Assembly (NCBI GenBank): GCA_948146395.1
Contig: OX411558.1
Location: 36,140,350 to 36,204,349, forward strand
Length of the DNA stretch: 64,000 bases
From: Fragum whitleyi
Lineage: Eukaryota > Mollusca > Bivalvia > Cardiida > Cardiidae
Reading direction: 5' to 3'
The notes under the pieces were generated by a model. That model ran no database searches, was not told the origin of the DNA, and saw only the letters and a list, made by a program, of their open reading frames with translations. A program made the translations under genes and the position numbers. Below, one piece after another: positions 19,036-30,179 of the stretch; the stretch's first letter is position 1, and each line of letters starts with the position of its first letter.

Positions 19036-20547
19036 GATTCTGTAATAAAATCGAAATAACAATATACTTTACTCACCCTTATTGTTCAATATCCTATTTT
19101 TCCCGAAACGTGTTATCCATTACACAGAGAATTTAAAATTCTATAAAAAACAATCGATATTATAAACACAATTTCTTTGTTATCGAGAACACGCGCGAAG
19201 AGTTAGTCGGGATCCCAAAAAACCCAGCGGCCCTGGACAGGTGTACTGCATAACCAAAACTTTCCCATGAGAAATCAATAAGTTAAGTAAACAGGGACCT
19301 GCCATCCCTCGGAATCTCGATATTATCTTGATTTGTTTATGATAATGATGGTTCTTTAGTCCATCTTCCCATGGGAACTGTAGAAAAATTCGACAGGTAG
19401 TCAACTACGTGGCGGACCGAAAGCTACCTTCCGAGCAAGTTTTTAACTTTAAATCTACAAAGTCCGGATATAAGTCATATGGCATATTAAATGACAAAGC
19501 CAGGTCTTCCTTTGTAAAAGACAAGCGGTTCCGTATTTTGAACGGTTTCCGAACGACCAAGTTACAAATAATCATATTAGTAGTTTGTGTCGATTCTGCG
19601 CAATCCGCGCAAACTGAGAATTTCACACTACCAATGTAGCCACGACGATCCGACGAATTATATCCGTGTTTTCTTGGTCGCTTTTCATGTTTTTCGCTAC
19701 CGATGTAGTGAAGGCAGTAAAACAGAATCATATCAGTGGCCTGTCGGCCGATTCTTAAATAATGATTTTCGACGCCGATGTTGTGACGCCGGTCACAAAG
19801 AATCATATCAGTGGCCTGTCGGCCGATTCTTCAATTTTTCACTACCGATGTAGTGACGACGGTCACAAAGAATCATATCAGTGGCTTGTCGGCCGATTCT
19901 TCAATTTCTCACTACCGATGTAGTGACGACGGTCACAAAGAACCATATCATTGGCCTTTCGGCCGATTCTTCTATTGCTAACTACCGTTGTAGCGACGAT
20001 GGTCTCAAAGAATCATATCATTGGCGTGCGCCGATTCTTCATAAATGGTCTTAAAACCCGAATTTCTCGGTTTTGCACCATTGGCTATTTTGGAAATATT
20101 GCACCGCAACACTTCCAAGACCCCAGGGGATAACGCATCACCCCCCTGGACATTTTATGGGGTACCCCATTTTATGTCCGAGACCGTGACCGTAATGATT
20201 TGTACTTTCTCCGTCATCCCGACATAAAGCAATCCTGTTCCGATTTTCTCGACCGTTTTAAATCTTAATGCAGTAGATGTCCAGCTATTTCTCTATCTAT
20301 TAATCGCGACCGCATTGTAGGTACTCCGAAGAAGGGATCCAGCTTAATTTTAAATCTTAATTTTTAATAAATTGAATAAATTGCGCTATTAATTCGTCTT
20401 AAAAAACGCCGTGACATTTAAATCTTCGCGTGAGAATTTAATCGTACTTACGACAGCAGAAATTGCTAAGTCCGTAATCTATAATTAATTATTAATTTCC
20501 TGATCCACAAAAAACACGTGTTGATGCTGGCTGAAGGACGCCTCGTT
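19036..20547 (-). other. DIRS 5' leader
   Basis: The ~1.5-kb stretch between the 5' terminus and gag has no recognisable protein domain. It contains the 70-bp repeat array and an ATG-started 133-codon frame (19806-19405) that crosses the repeats and looks non-homologous to anything I know. The leader length is large for a DIRS element. Confidence 0.6.
19637..20050. repeat. ~70-bp tandem repeats in the DIRS leader (about six units)
   Basis: Units start at TAGYGACGAC near 19637, 19706, 19781, 19851, 19921 and 19991 and share GGTCACAAAGAATCATATCA, then GTGGCCTGTCGGCCGATTCT, then CACTACCGATG. Three units have an exact 70-bp spacing. Each carries GGCC-tgtc-GGCC, a short self-complementary core. 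Confidence 0.85.
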
Positions 20548-20621
20548 CTGATTACTGGCTGCTGGATTGCTGCGTTATCTCTCTCTGTGGGGCCCATCAA
20601 GGGTTTATGGGAAGTGAAATT
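20548..20621 (-). repeat. DIRS 5' terminus (terminal inverted repeat)
   Basis: The 74 bp CTGATTACTGGCTGCTGGAT...GAAGTGAAATT is the inverted counterpart of 14641-14715 with several differences in its outer half. Its outermost 40 bp are copied exactly, inverted, in the internal complementary region. Confidence 0.9.
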
Positions 20622-20696
20622 TCTCTGAATCAGCAATTTCTGATTCCTGAAGGTCAAAAGAATATACTCTTTTATTTGTGATATCATTTATTATAT

Positions 20697-20745
20697 GGAT
20701 GGCTCAGCCTGAAACAGTTGTAACTGCCTATATGTCCTTATGTCA
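20697..20745. repeat. H1 palindrome, single arm
   Basis: GATGGCTCAGCCTGAAACAG then TTGTAACTGCCTATA is one arm of H1. The second arm is missing, and the flank turns into the CTGAA-rich stretch. Confidence 0.55.
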
Positions 20746-20754
20746 TTATGGACA

Positions 20755-21080
20755 TTTTATTCTGAATTTTTACTGAATCTTTTCTGAAACTTTCTGAAAC
20801 CATTCTGAATTATGTCTGAACTGAAAATCTTGGTCTGAATCTTGCTGTGGCCTGATAATATTTTCTGAAATTTTCTGAGTTTCAACTGAAATGTTGCTGA
20901 AGAAATGCTAAATCTTTCTGACAGAAATCAGACCAATTCAGATTGTGAAATTAAGCTCTGAAAATTTGTTGAAGAAGTGCTGAATCTTTCTGAAAAAGAA
21001 GGATTCAGATTAAGAAAATATAGCTGAATTGTTCTGAAACTTTTGAAGAAGTGCTGAATACTTTCTGACTGTAATCAGAC
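20755..21080. repeat. CTGAA-rich cryptic repeat
   Basis: The pentamer CTGAA recurs every 6-20 bases on the plus strand for over 300 bp (e.g. TTTTCTGAAACTTTCTGAAA, GAATCTTTCTGAAAAAGAAG), without a fixed period. This looks like an eroded simple repeat. Confidence 0.6.
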
Positions 21081-21347
21081 ATATGACAGTTTCAGATTCT
21101 ATACTGGGGACAAGTACATTTTTTTTGGCCAATTGTCCCTGGACAATTTAATGCCAGGTTGAATTGTGAAGTGGTACTAAATTGAATGAAGAGATAAATT
21201 CAGACAAAAAAGTTTGGTGCCACGCCCCCAGCCGGCTGCCTATACAGCACAGGTGAGCACAGTCTTTCGATAGGCATATAAAAAGGAATACATGTGCAAC
21301 TGCTAGGTATCAAACCTGTAACCCACTGTTTAAATATAGGAAGTCTT

Positions 21348-21477
21348 CCCTGCGTTCAGGATCACAAAACAGTGCCAACAGTTTTCCAATTCTACCCTGC
21401 TTTGCATTTGCACTTGCATGCAAAGCGGGGAATAATTGGCTACTTGTTTGCACTATTTTTTCATCCTGAACTCAGGG
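21348..21477. repeat. M7 palindromic element
   Basis: CCCTGCGTTCAGGATCACAA at the left faces TTCATCCTGAACTCAGGG at the right. The interior is GCATTTGCACTTGCATGCAA. Related units occur within 7732-7953 and at 54102 and 63226. Confidence 0.6.
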
Positions 21478-22509
21478 CTGATGTGCTACCAACAGTTTTT
21501 AATAATGACATTGTCAGAAAAGAATCTTTTACAGCATAAATACTAAGGGTTAATCATAAATTATGCCAAACATGATATAGAGAAATTGCCAAGATTTCGA
21601 GAAAATTAAGAACTATGAAAACCATGAAAGTTATGAAGGTATAAAATCTAACATGATGGGAGTTGGGCAAGGTGAGTCATTCTCTAGAACATTTCTTTTT
21701 CATTAGATCTTGGATTATTTTGACATGAAAAAAGATAACTAGCAGAATTTTCCCACCCTTCTAGAATCAAGGTTTCACCATATGTGACTCAACTCTTGCA
21801 TGAACATTTAGCGTACAACATGGAATTCACATGTAGAGGATAAGCATTGTTTCAATGCAAGATCAATTTATATTTTGTTGAGTGATCATCGAAAGCTACA
21901 TTTTTACTAGTGAAAATATAGCTTTTATTGTTCACTAAATGAAATATTAATCAATCTTACTCGAAAAACAAACAATTTATATTTCTAATTTTTTAATACA
22001 AGAATGAGAGAAAATGTGGAAATTTTAGAACAGATTTTCTTAAAGGGCTTCATCTTGCACATGAATGCAATGCAATGCTCATGACGATGCCACTTATTGG
22101 GCTCAGCTTAGATAACGTCAGATTGGATGACCTGAATGAAAACAGGGTGTAAGTTTGTGATCATTTCACTGGTTGGGCGGTGAGTTTATCAAATGATAAT
22201 CTACTGTTTATATATCACTGAAAGGCCTCGCCATAACCAATCCAATCAAAAATTTTCTTTTCAATTAATCATAATATAGATAAATTGATCAGTTTTACAG
22301 CAAAAACCTGCCTAAATGACACTAAAATTGACAATTGACTTAAAATATCCAATTCTAAAACGCTGCAATATTTGTTATCCGTAAAACAAGAAAAATGTCT
22401 TGTTTTCCAAAAAGAAGTAAAAGTTTTGACCTGCTTGTGTTACCATTTTCCCACAAACTTAAATTTGAATGTACGGAAAGTAATTTAGAGAGAAAATATT
22501 GAGAAACAA
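21478..22509. other. No gene seen
   Basis: About 1 kb of AT-rich sequence with no open frame, exon signature or clear repeat boundary. No function can be suggested. Confidence 0.4.
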
Positions 22510-23895
22510 GGGCCGTCAGAGATGGATTATGCTCCCAAAATAAGAGATTGTCACAAAAACAAGAGCCATGTTAGACATGGACATCCTCTGCCGCAAAAGC
22601 TTGATAGTAAACTAAAGCCTTATAAATTAAAGATTCTTTTTGTACTGTCAGTGATTTACCAAAAATCTAAGAATTAAAAATAACAAAGGGCAATAACTCC
22701 AAAATTATGCAAGCAAGAGTTGTAGTTCTTGTGCACTGCACTTGTCCTCCATAAGATCTACCCATATATAAAAGTTTCAAGTTGATAGCTATTATACTCT
22801 AGGAGATGTGCTCCGAACAATATCTCAGTATCAAAAATAACAACGGACAATAACTCCAAAATCATTGAAGCAAGAGTTGTAGTTCTTGTGCATAGCACTT
22901 CTCCTCCATGAGATCTGTCTACCTATAAAGTTTCAAGTTGATAGCTAATATACTTTAGAAGATATGCTCCAGACATAATCTAAGTATCAAAAATAACAAA
23001 GGGCATTAACTCCAAAATTATGCAAGCAAGAGTTTTAGTTCTTGTGCACTGCACTTGTTCTCCATAAGATCTATCCACTGATAAAGTTTCAAGTTGATAG
23101 CTATTATACTTTGGGAGATATGCTCTGTAGTCAAATTGCAAGGACTCAAATAAGGTGTTAATTATCTTATACAGCTAACATAAAGCTAACTAACATTAAA
23201 CCCCATTTTGGCATGACATATTTTTAGACACAAATTTCAAATAGTATAGGGTAAAGGGCATCTGATTTGCTACTCAAATGTGAAATTTCATCAAATTCTG
23301 AGCATAAGACTAGGAAAAATGAAAGAATAACTGTATTTTACACGCTGACATAAAGGTAACAAACATTAAGCCCCCTTTTTCCATGATATATATTTTTTTT
23401 ACGTTAATTTTAAATTGTTTATAGTAAAGGGCATCTGATTTGCTACTCAAATAAGAAATTTCACTAAATTCTGACTGTTAGAGAAATTTGGGAAAAACTG
23501 TTTTTTGCCCTAAGTCAGGGCTTGAACATTTTTTAAATTTCTACTCGTCCTGCTATACAAGAAAATAGTGATACATTAATTTCATAAGTGAAATTTTGCA
23601 AAATCCACTTGTCCTGCTTATATAGACAAAGAAGGAAAAAATCATGCAGGACGAGCGGACGAGTAGAATTTTCAAGCCCTGCCCTAAGTCCCCTTTTCCC
23701 GTGACGAGGCCGCAAATCCAAAATCCGTCACAGATGCATCAACACTATATCATAGGAAGTTCACATGGTAAGTTTCATTTGATTTGGCCCAAGGGTTATG
23801 GAGAAATCGGTGGGGACGGATGGATGGACGGACAGACGGACGGATGAACAGACGAAGCGGTGGCTATATGCTCTCCCTCCGGGTAGCAAGAAAAG
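22510..23895 (+). mobile_element. Tandem-repeat element T3 (HINE-like), interrupted by a hAT-like MITE
   Basis: The left end ACAAGAGCCATGTTAGACAT leads to three ~157-bp units containing AATAACAAAGGGCAATAACT, GCAAGAGTTGTAGTTCTTGT and GTTTCAAGTTGATAGCTA (near 22677, 22836, 22992). The right end has GTTATGGAGAAATCGGTGG, then GGATGGACGGACAGACGGAC, then GGCTATATGCTCTCCCTCCG. Tandem core plus tetranucleotide run is the same architecture as T1 and T2. Confidence 0.6.
23516..23681. mobile_element. hAT-like MITE (166 bp) with 8-bp target duplication
   Basis: The ends CAGGGCTTGAA / TTCAAGCCCTG are flanked by the exact 8-bp duplication CCCTAAGT (23508-23515, 23682-23689). CAGGG ends and 8-bp duplications are characteristic of hAT elements (known family property). 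The interior has the inverted pair TACTCGTCCTGC / GCAGGACGAGCGGACGAGTA. Confidence 0.85.
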
Positions 23896-24497
23896 GATAA
23901 ATTGCTTGTTTCCAGCATTTTCTCCCTTTTTCTAAATGTTTCCTTTAATAAATTGCAGACAATTTTCAATTTTGCACTCATTGAATTTACACTCATTGAA
24001 TAAAAGTCTTCAAATTTTTTTGAAATAGCATTAGTCTCATTATTTTTTTATTTTTTTGTGTAGAATCTGGGTTAGTCAATTGAAAGTGATGTAATTAAGT
24101 CAGATTTTCCTGGAGAATAGATAAAGTAAATCTTAAAAAAAAAATATGTTGATTCAATTCAGTAAATAGTACCTATACTTAACAGTAAATAATTTTTATC
24201 AACATAATATTTCAATTAAATAGCTCGAGATCTCACACATTAAAGTGAAAGCATTCCAGTTTTTTTTTTTTTTTTTTTTTCCAACATTTCTAAAGTATTC
24301 AATTGATCATAAATGAGAAATGTGCATGATGCATGCAAATCCACCATTGTATGTAATCTTGCATATCGTATTGTACAACCCTATCATCATTGTGATGCTT
24401 TTTAATTATGAATTTTACAACTCTTGATCAACTCATAGAATTATTTTAATGGGCCTTTGGTGCACCACTAGAAAAACAAGCAAATTCGTTGAATTGA
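23896..24497. other. No gene seen; poly(T) tract
   Basis: AT-rich, with a ~22-base T run at 24260-24281. There is nothing else to annotate. Confidence 0.4.
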
Positions 24498-25541
24498 TAT
24501 CCCCCGCCGAACATATTTTCATTGTCAATGGACTTGGTATCAAACTTAGGTACAGGTTATCTTTTATCTACATCAACCTATAGTTTTCAAGAAATAGCGC
24601 AGAAACGAATATCACTATGTATGTATATCGCTTAAACAGTCAGGGGCAGTAACTCTAAATTCGACGGTCGGACCAGGTAACCCCGACAATATGTGCATGT
24701 CCTCATTGTAGTGAAGCTGTGTGCCAAGTTTCATTGAAATCCGGTCTATAGTTTAAAAGAAATAGCGCAGAAACGAATATCGCTATGTATGTATATGGCT
24801 TAAACAGTCAGGGGCAGTAACTCTAAATTCAACGGTCCAACCAGGTAACCCTGACGATATGCGCATGTCCTCATTGTAGTGAAGCTGTGTGCCAAGTTTC
24901 ATTGAAATCCGGTCTATAGTTTTCAAGAAATAGCGCGGAAACGAATATCACTATGCATGTATATGGCTTAAACAGTCAGGGGCAGTAACTCTAAATTCGA
25001 CGTTCAAACCAGGTAACCCCAATGATATGCTCATGTCCTCATTGTAGTGAAGCTGTGTGCCAAGTTTCATTGAAATCCGGTCTATAGTTTTCAAGAAATA
25101 GCGCAGAAACGAATATCACTATGTATGTATATCGCTTAAACAGTCAGGGGCAGTAACTCTAAATTCGACGGTCTAACCAGGTAACCCCGACGATATGCGC
25201 ATAACCTCATTGTAGTGAAGCTGTGTGCCAAGTTTCATTGAAATCCGGTCTATAGTTTTAAAGAAATAGCGCGGAAACGAATATCACTATGTATGTATAT
25301 GGCTTAAACAGTCAGGGGCAGTAACTCTAAATTCGACGGTCGAACCGGGTAGCCCCGACGATATGCGCATAACCTCATTGTAGTGAAGCTGTGTGCCAAG
25401 TTTCATTGAAATCCGGTCTATAGTTTTCAAGAAATAGCGCGGAAACGAATGTCGGACGGACGGACGGACGGAAAGACGGACGGACGGACGGACATGGCAA
25501 AAACAATATCCCCCCCCGAAAAATTTTTTCGGCGGGGGATA
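24498..25541 (+). mobile_element. Tandem-repeat element T4 (pearl/HINE-like), complete
   Basis: TATCCCCCGCCGAA (24498-24511) and the exact inverse TTCGGCGGGGGATA (25528-25541) bound it. Inside is a strictly periodic 168-bp repeat: GAAATAGCGC recurs at 24591, 24759, 24927, 25095, 25263 and 25431. Each unit contains TATGGCTTAAACAGTCAGGG and GTGTGCCAAGTTTCATTGAA. The last unit runs into CGGACGGACGGACGG, then a terminal hairpin CCCCCCCGAAAAATTTTTTCGG. The five intervals between these marks are all exactly 168 bp, so the array is young or homogenised. Confidence 0.85.
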
Positions 25542-26575
25542 AAAAAAGTTACAGTAAAAATTTCAAATAGAGCCCCATGCTCTGATAAAACCCCACCCCA
25601 CCTCTACAAAGGTTGAAATCGGCATTTTTTTATGTGATTTTACAAAATCTAGAAGCCTCTAATCAAGGCCCACACCTACAACATCACGGTCACTAAAAAT
25701 TCAACAGAGGTTTTATGCACTTTTTCCTCAATCAAATGTTGATATGCTGTTCTGATTATGTTTATTTTTGGCATTTTTACATCGTTTTCACAGTTATCTA
25801 TGTCAGCGTGAAACATTTGTAATTGCTTTCAAACATAGGCAGTTACAACTGTTTCTCACTGGGCCATACATATATAGCTAACCTCTAATAAAAAACAACT
25901 CCTTTCTAACAGAGATGCAATGATTCTAATAAAACCTGGGGTTCTATAAGTTTTTTTTCGGTTACAAACATTAAAGTGCTGTTTCAATCAGTCTTTGGTA
26001 CAGGCCATCAGAAGAATTGTTCGCAGTCATAACAATTTCTCACATTTTCTGACAAAAAGATCTAAAATGAACACACACACACAAACAGACAGACACACAA
26101 AGGGCACAGCACCATGATAACCCCTAGTGGTTTTTCAGTCAATGGAGTTGAAATAAAAGACATTCATTGAACCTAAAAACTAGGCCAATTTCAAAATCTC
26201 TCATTTCAGTGATGAAAAGAGTATTTGTTGATTTCATTGCCGTTTGAACCTAAAAACCTTATCACACTGTATTAATATGTGAAACAAATTCATACTTGGG
26301 TGTGATTAGATTTTTTTGTTTCATATCTCCATTAAATCAACAAAAAGGCTCTTCATAACTTATAATTTAATTTAATGAAGCAAAGCTGTAAAGATTTACT
26401 CTTAAATGCATGAATCCTTTACTGGACTTCTTTCCCCAGAAGCTTACGAGAAAGCTGCATAATCAAAGTTGTTTTCATTGACAATTTCAACCAATTTTTC
26501 AGGCAATCACAATGCACAAATCTTCAAGGTGAACACAACTACAATTAAATTATAAAGGTATGTGATCGACATCTT
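25542..26575. other. No gene seen; H1 copy and a tandem-element tail
   Basis: H1 lies at 25801-25866 (GTCAGCGTGAAACATTTGTA / TTACAACTGTTTCTCACTGG). Positions 26060-26135 (CACACACACACAAACAGACA, then GGCACAGCACCATGATAACC) look like the closing part of a tandem-repeat element. The phrase pair around 26215-26500 recurs at 31020-31330 in diverged form. Confidence 0.45.
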
Positions 26576-26862
26576 TAAGTGCAGCAACAGTCTCTGTTGG
26601 TTGCACATGGGACTAGACTCAGGCTTCTATCATGTGATAAGATTGGTTCGATTTCCGATGGCAGCACATTTTGTTGCCGACATTTGTCTCTCACTTATGT
26701 GGAAAATAGTAGACTTTCCTGAGAGAGATAACAGGTGGAGGCTACAACAAGGTTTATAAAAGCATGGATGTGAGAATAACAAGGAATCCATTGTTAGGTG
26801 CTCCAGCTGCTGAAATATCATTTGAAAAATTATTTTAAGGGGTTTTAAACCCCTTTAAAAGG
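26576..26862 (+). mobile_element. SINE family 1, divergent copy
   Basis: B-box-like GATTGGTTCGATTTCCGATG, then GACATTTGTCTCTCACTTAT, GGTGGAGGCTACAACAAGG, AATCCATTGTTAGGTGCTCC and a degenerate 3' end. The head is poorly preserved. Confidence 0.6.
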
Positions 26863-27156
26863 CCTTTCACTGCAAATAATGTGTTTCTACAAAATGATAA
26901 GCTTGCCATATGGTATCATCTTGCAAATTTGCAGTCTCAATATCTAATGTGCTAGAGGAAACAATAATTTTGTTAAATATGCTTATTATCTTGATGAAGG
27001 GCTTAGAGACATGCAAATGTGCCATTTATCAAAATGACTATCTATCAAAAAAGCACTAGCTTCAAACGAGAAATTACTTCCCCCATTTCATATTTTGCTT
27101 TATTTTAAATTCTCTAAAAATTTTATGTACCAGTACTTGGATTGGTCAAATTTTTA

Positions 27157-27406
27157 TTAATCACCCCTTGTCATGCTGAACCCTGAATATTCCTGCTTTG
27201 GCAGGAGCTATAGCCAAACATCAGCCTGCACATATGTGCATTTTGATGTTAGTCTACATCACCTGTTTCTTACTTTCAAACCAGAATTGTTGATAGATTT
27301 AGTTTTTCAAATAAAAATTGATCTACAGTTTGGACTTTCAGTGCTTTTTGTCCTTTGATTTTGATGAAAATTTTAGGCAAAATTTATTCAGCATGACAAG
27401 GGTTAA
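27157..27406. mobile_element. P1 MITE
   Basis: Left TTAATCACCCCTTGTCATGC; right CAGCATGACAAGGGTTAA, a clean right end. The interior has CCTGCTTTGGCAGGAGCTAT and ATCAGCCTGCACATATGTGC. Confidence 0.75.
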
Positions 27407-27446
27407 TTTGATTGATAGTTTTTATCTGTTGATGGCAATGACATCA

Positions 27447-27662
27447 TTCGAGCCAGTGCATGACATTTCCAACAATTTCATGAGTATGTGAAGGATGGAT
27501 ATTTAGAAGCATGGACAATAACACAGTGAAAAAAAAAATAATTTTGGATTGTTAATTGCTAAGTGAACACTCTGATCAGACGGTGCAATTACACAGGCTG
27601 ATCTGAGTCTATAAACATTGCACACATGTGAAAATGTTGAAAATGTCATGCACAGGCTCAAA
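27447..27662. mobile_element. Family S MITE
   Basis: The ends GAGCCAGTGCATGACATTTC and the inverse TGTCATGCACAGGCTCAA bound ~215 bp. The interior has TCTGATCAGACGGTGCA and ACACAGGCTGATCTGAGTC. Other copies lie at 37389, 38981 and 48938. Target duplication is not resolved. Confidence 0.65.
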
Positions 27663-28175
27663 TTTTGTCATTTTAATATCAAGGCAGGAATAGAAGAAGG
27701 GGGATAATCTTGAAAGTAAAAAAAATTACCAATGTCATATACATTTAAATTGCAGTCTAAAGGTTGTTGTGACAGAAAGCAACGAGGGATCATAGATTGT
27801 GTGCTGGAAAAAATCTGTAATTTATTTGATGTTTCCCGATATCTTTGGCCAGGACTGAAATGTGATAGCGGTAGACCTGTGTGGTACTAATTGATGGGAC
27901 TTAACAGAATTAATCAGTAGTAACGAGCTTCTTACATGCAAACTATTGGCCTTTTTACTCATTGTAACTCATGACCCCATGTTTGTTTGGTACATATAGG
28001 CTTTCAATGTGTTTTCAACAGTGAAAATGCAGTTGCATCTTGGCAGCTGGTGCACTAGTCTGGCAGCCAGACTCTTCTTTACAGTATTTTTTCCAAAGGG
28101 AATTAAATGTGTCAGTCATTATATAAATTCCAATGAAGTCCCCTGTCTTTGAAAGAAGTTTTTGTTCAGCACTTG
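27663..28175. other. No gene seen; scrap of an H3-containing repeat
   Basis: Positions 28040-28165 carry the phrases GGCAGCCAGACTCTTCTTTA, CAAAGGGAATTAAATG and GAAGTCCCCTGTCTTTGAAA, which recur at 7710-8030 and 41095-42590 as a dispersed repeat that serves as landing site for other elements. Confidence 0.45.
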
Positions 28176-28312
28176 TTAACTCTTGTCTTGCTGAAAACAG
28201 AATATTCCTGCTTTGGCAGGAGCTATAGACAAAAATCAGCCTGCACACAGTCATGTGCAGTCTCATGTTAGTTTACACCACCAGTCCTGTTTCTCACTTT
28301 GAAAATGCTAAC
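28176..28312. mobile_element. P1 MITE, left half only
   Basis: TTAACTCTTGTCTTGCTGAA and CCTGCTTTGGCAGGAGCTAT are present. The copy stops where T5 begins, and no right half was found beyond T5. Confidence 0.6.
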
Positions 28313-29375
28313 ACTAGAAAGCCATGAATGGCTTGAGTCGCTCCACAGGCTTAAAATTCTTGTAAAAGCAAATAAATGTTTTGACTAGATTTTTAGATAA
28401 TTGGGGTTCTACTGATGTTGAAAATTATTCTATCAGTTACATTCTGAGAAAATGATTTTCATATGTTCCACCATTTAATATATTGAGGAATGACCTCCGC
28501 TAAAAAAATACATATTTTTCATCCAATCAAAATAATTTTTGGTACACTGATAAAGGGTCACTCAAGGATCATTCCACTGAAATTTGGTTGATATCCAAAA
28601 ATCAGATTCTGAGAAAATATTTGCAAATTTTCCACTATATAATATATAGAGTAATGACCTCCGCCAATAAAATGCATATTTTTCATCCGATCACAATGAT
28701 CTTTTGTAGACTGATAAAGGGTCACTCAAGGATCATTCCAGTAAAATTTGGTTGATATCCATCAGTAACCTTCTGAGAAAATGATTTTCAAAGTTTCCAC
28801 TATATAACATATAGAGAAATGACCTCCGCCAATAAAATGCATTTTTTCCATCCGATCACAATGATTTTTTTGTACACTGATAAAGGGTCACTCAAGGATC
28901 ATTCCAGCGAAATTTGGTTGATATCCATCAATTACATTCAGAGAAAATGATTTCCAAAGTTTCCACTATATAACATATAGAGAATTGACCTCCGCCCATA
29001 AAATGCATATTTTCCATCCGATCACAATGATTTTTTGTAGGCTGATAAAGGGTCACCCAAGGATCATTCATGTAAAATTTAATTGGTATCCATTGATTAG
29101 AATCTGAGAAAAGTCACTTTTTACCATATTTGGAAATTAGCCACGCCCATTAAATCCATGTTTTTCATTGGATCAAAATTTCTTGAACAACTTTGAAAGA
29201 GGGTCACCCAAGGATCATTCCTGTGAAGTTTGGTTAAAATCCATCCAGTAGTTTCTGAGGAGAAGATTTTTAAAGAAAAGTTTACGACCGGACGCACGCA
29301 CGGACGGACGGACGCACGACGGACACAACGCCATGACAATAGCCCCAGTGGCTTTCAGCCAGTGGAGCTAAAAAA
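28313..29375 (+). mobile_element. Tandem-repeat element T5 (HINE-like), copy 1
   Basis: The left end is CTAGAAAGCCATGAATGGCT. ~165-bp units follow, marked by GACCTCCGCC at 28492, 28656, 28821 and 28987, each with AAAGGGTCACTCAAGGATCA and AATTTGGTTGATATCCATCA. The closing segment has TTTCTGAGGAGAAGATTTTT, then GGACGGACGGACGCACGACG, then CCAGTGGCTTTCAGCCAGTG. Two further copies lie at 43868 and 49725. Confidence 0.8.
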
Positions 29376-30179
29376 CAACTGCGGCCAGTCTACTAGTGCA
29401 CATACCAATGCAGTATTAATTGTTGTAACTTAACAGCATTTGATGGATTGTATCGGGTTTCTTTGCGACTTTCAACATTATTGTACATTGTAGTTGTATA
29501 ACAGCCGGAGCCACAGATAGAGGGGGTATTTTGGATTTCAAATCCAATTATTTCACTCATACTTGTACAAATCCTATCTTGTCTGTACTCATTGGAATTG
29601 TCTCGACAAGACGATTCCAATGAGTACCCACAACATAAGGTTTCAATAAGAAATAAAGATTTTAGACACCCCCCCCCCCCATTACCCCCTCTTATCTTTA
29701 CCTCTGATCACAGCAGCTGGTGCACACATCCATGGTTTTTTGTCTCACACCTGCCTGGCTTCTTCAATCTCATTATTTCATTATACAGCCACCATCTAAG
29801 GTGTACATTTTAGCATTCATTGTTAGGAGACACAATAAGTTTCATCAAATGTTGAATAAAACTTGGTCAAGCTGGCAATCAGACCTTCTACCCATGGATT
29901 AGGAGACCTTCCAGCTAAGCAAACAAGGCTAAGGTCAAGAAAATACCCTCTTGAATATATCATAAATGGAAGATATTTTTTTCACTTCTGACCGATGGAA
30001 AACATTCAGAAAAAGTGTTTTCATGTGCGTGAGTATCTCATTACATTTAAAGATCAATTATTGATTCATGATCATCGATTGTTTCATTTGATACTTCATT
30101 GGGTGGCAATAAAATACGGCCTTGTTAGTACTGAAAAGACGCCAAGACATCTACTGTATTTCACCCATTGACTTTCTTT
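29376..30179. other. No gene seen; H3 hairpin and poly(C)
   Basis: H3 at 29585-29627 is a 43-bp near-perfect palindrome (GTACTCATTGGAATTGTCTC / GACGATTCCAATGAGTAC). A C run lies at 29670-29682. No exon-like sequence. Confidence 0.45.

Larger units (their letters stand above)
14585..20621 (-). mobile_element. Full-length DIRS-like tyrosine-recombinase retrotransposon
   Basis: This 6.04-kb element has the defining DIRS layout, read on the minus strand: terminus, leader, gag, RT/RNase H/methyltransferase-like frame, overlapping tyrosine recombinase, internal complementary region, terminus. It lacks LTRs in direct orientation and has no 4-6 bp duplication. Both ends share the tetranucleotide AATT (14585-14588, 20618-20621), as expected for recombinase-mediated integration of a circular intermediate (established for DIRS-1). 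Catalytic residues of RT, RNase H and recombinase are intact. The internal region matches both ends exactly, which argues for a recent insertion. The one visible defect is a frame discontinuity between gag and pol. Confidence 0.93.

Noticed and set aside
18502..19045. Plus-strand frames of 66-97 codons opposite gag
   Set aside because: Antisense to the gag frame, explained by its codon composition.
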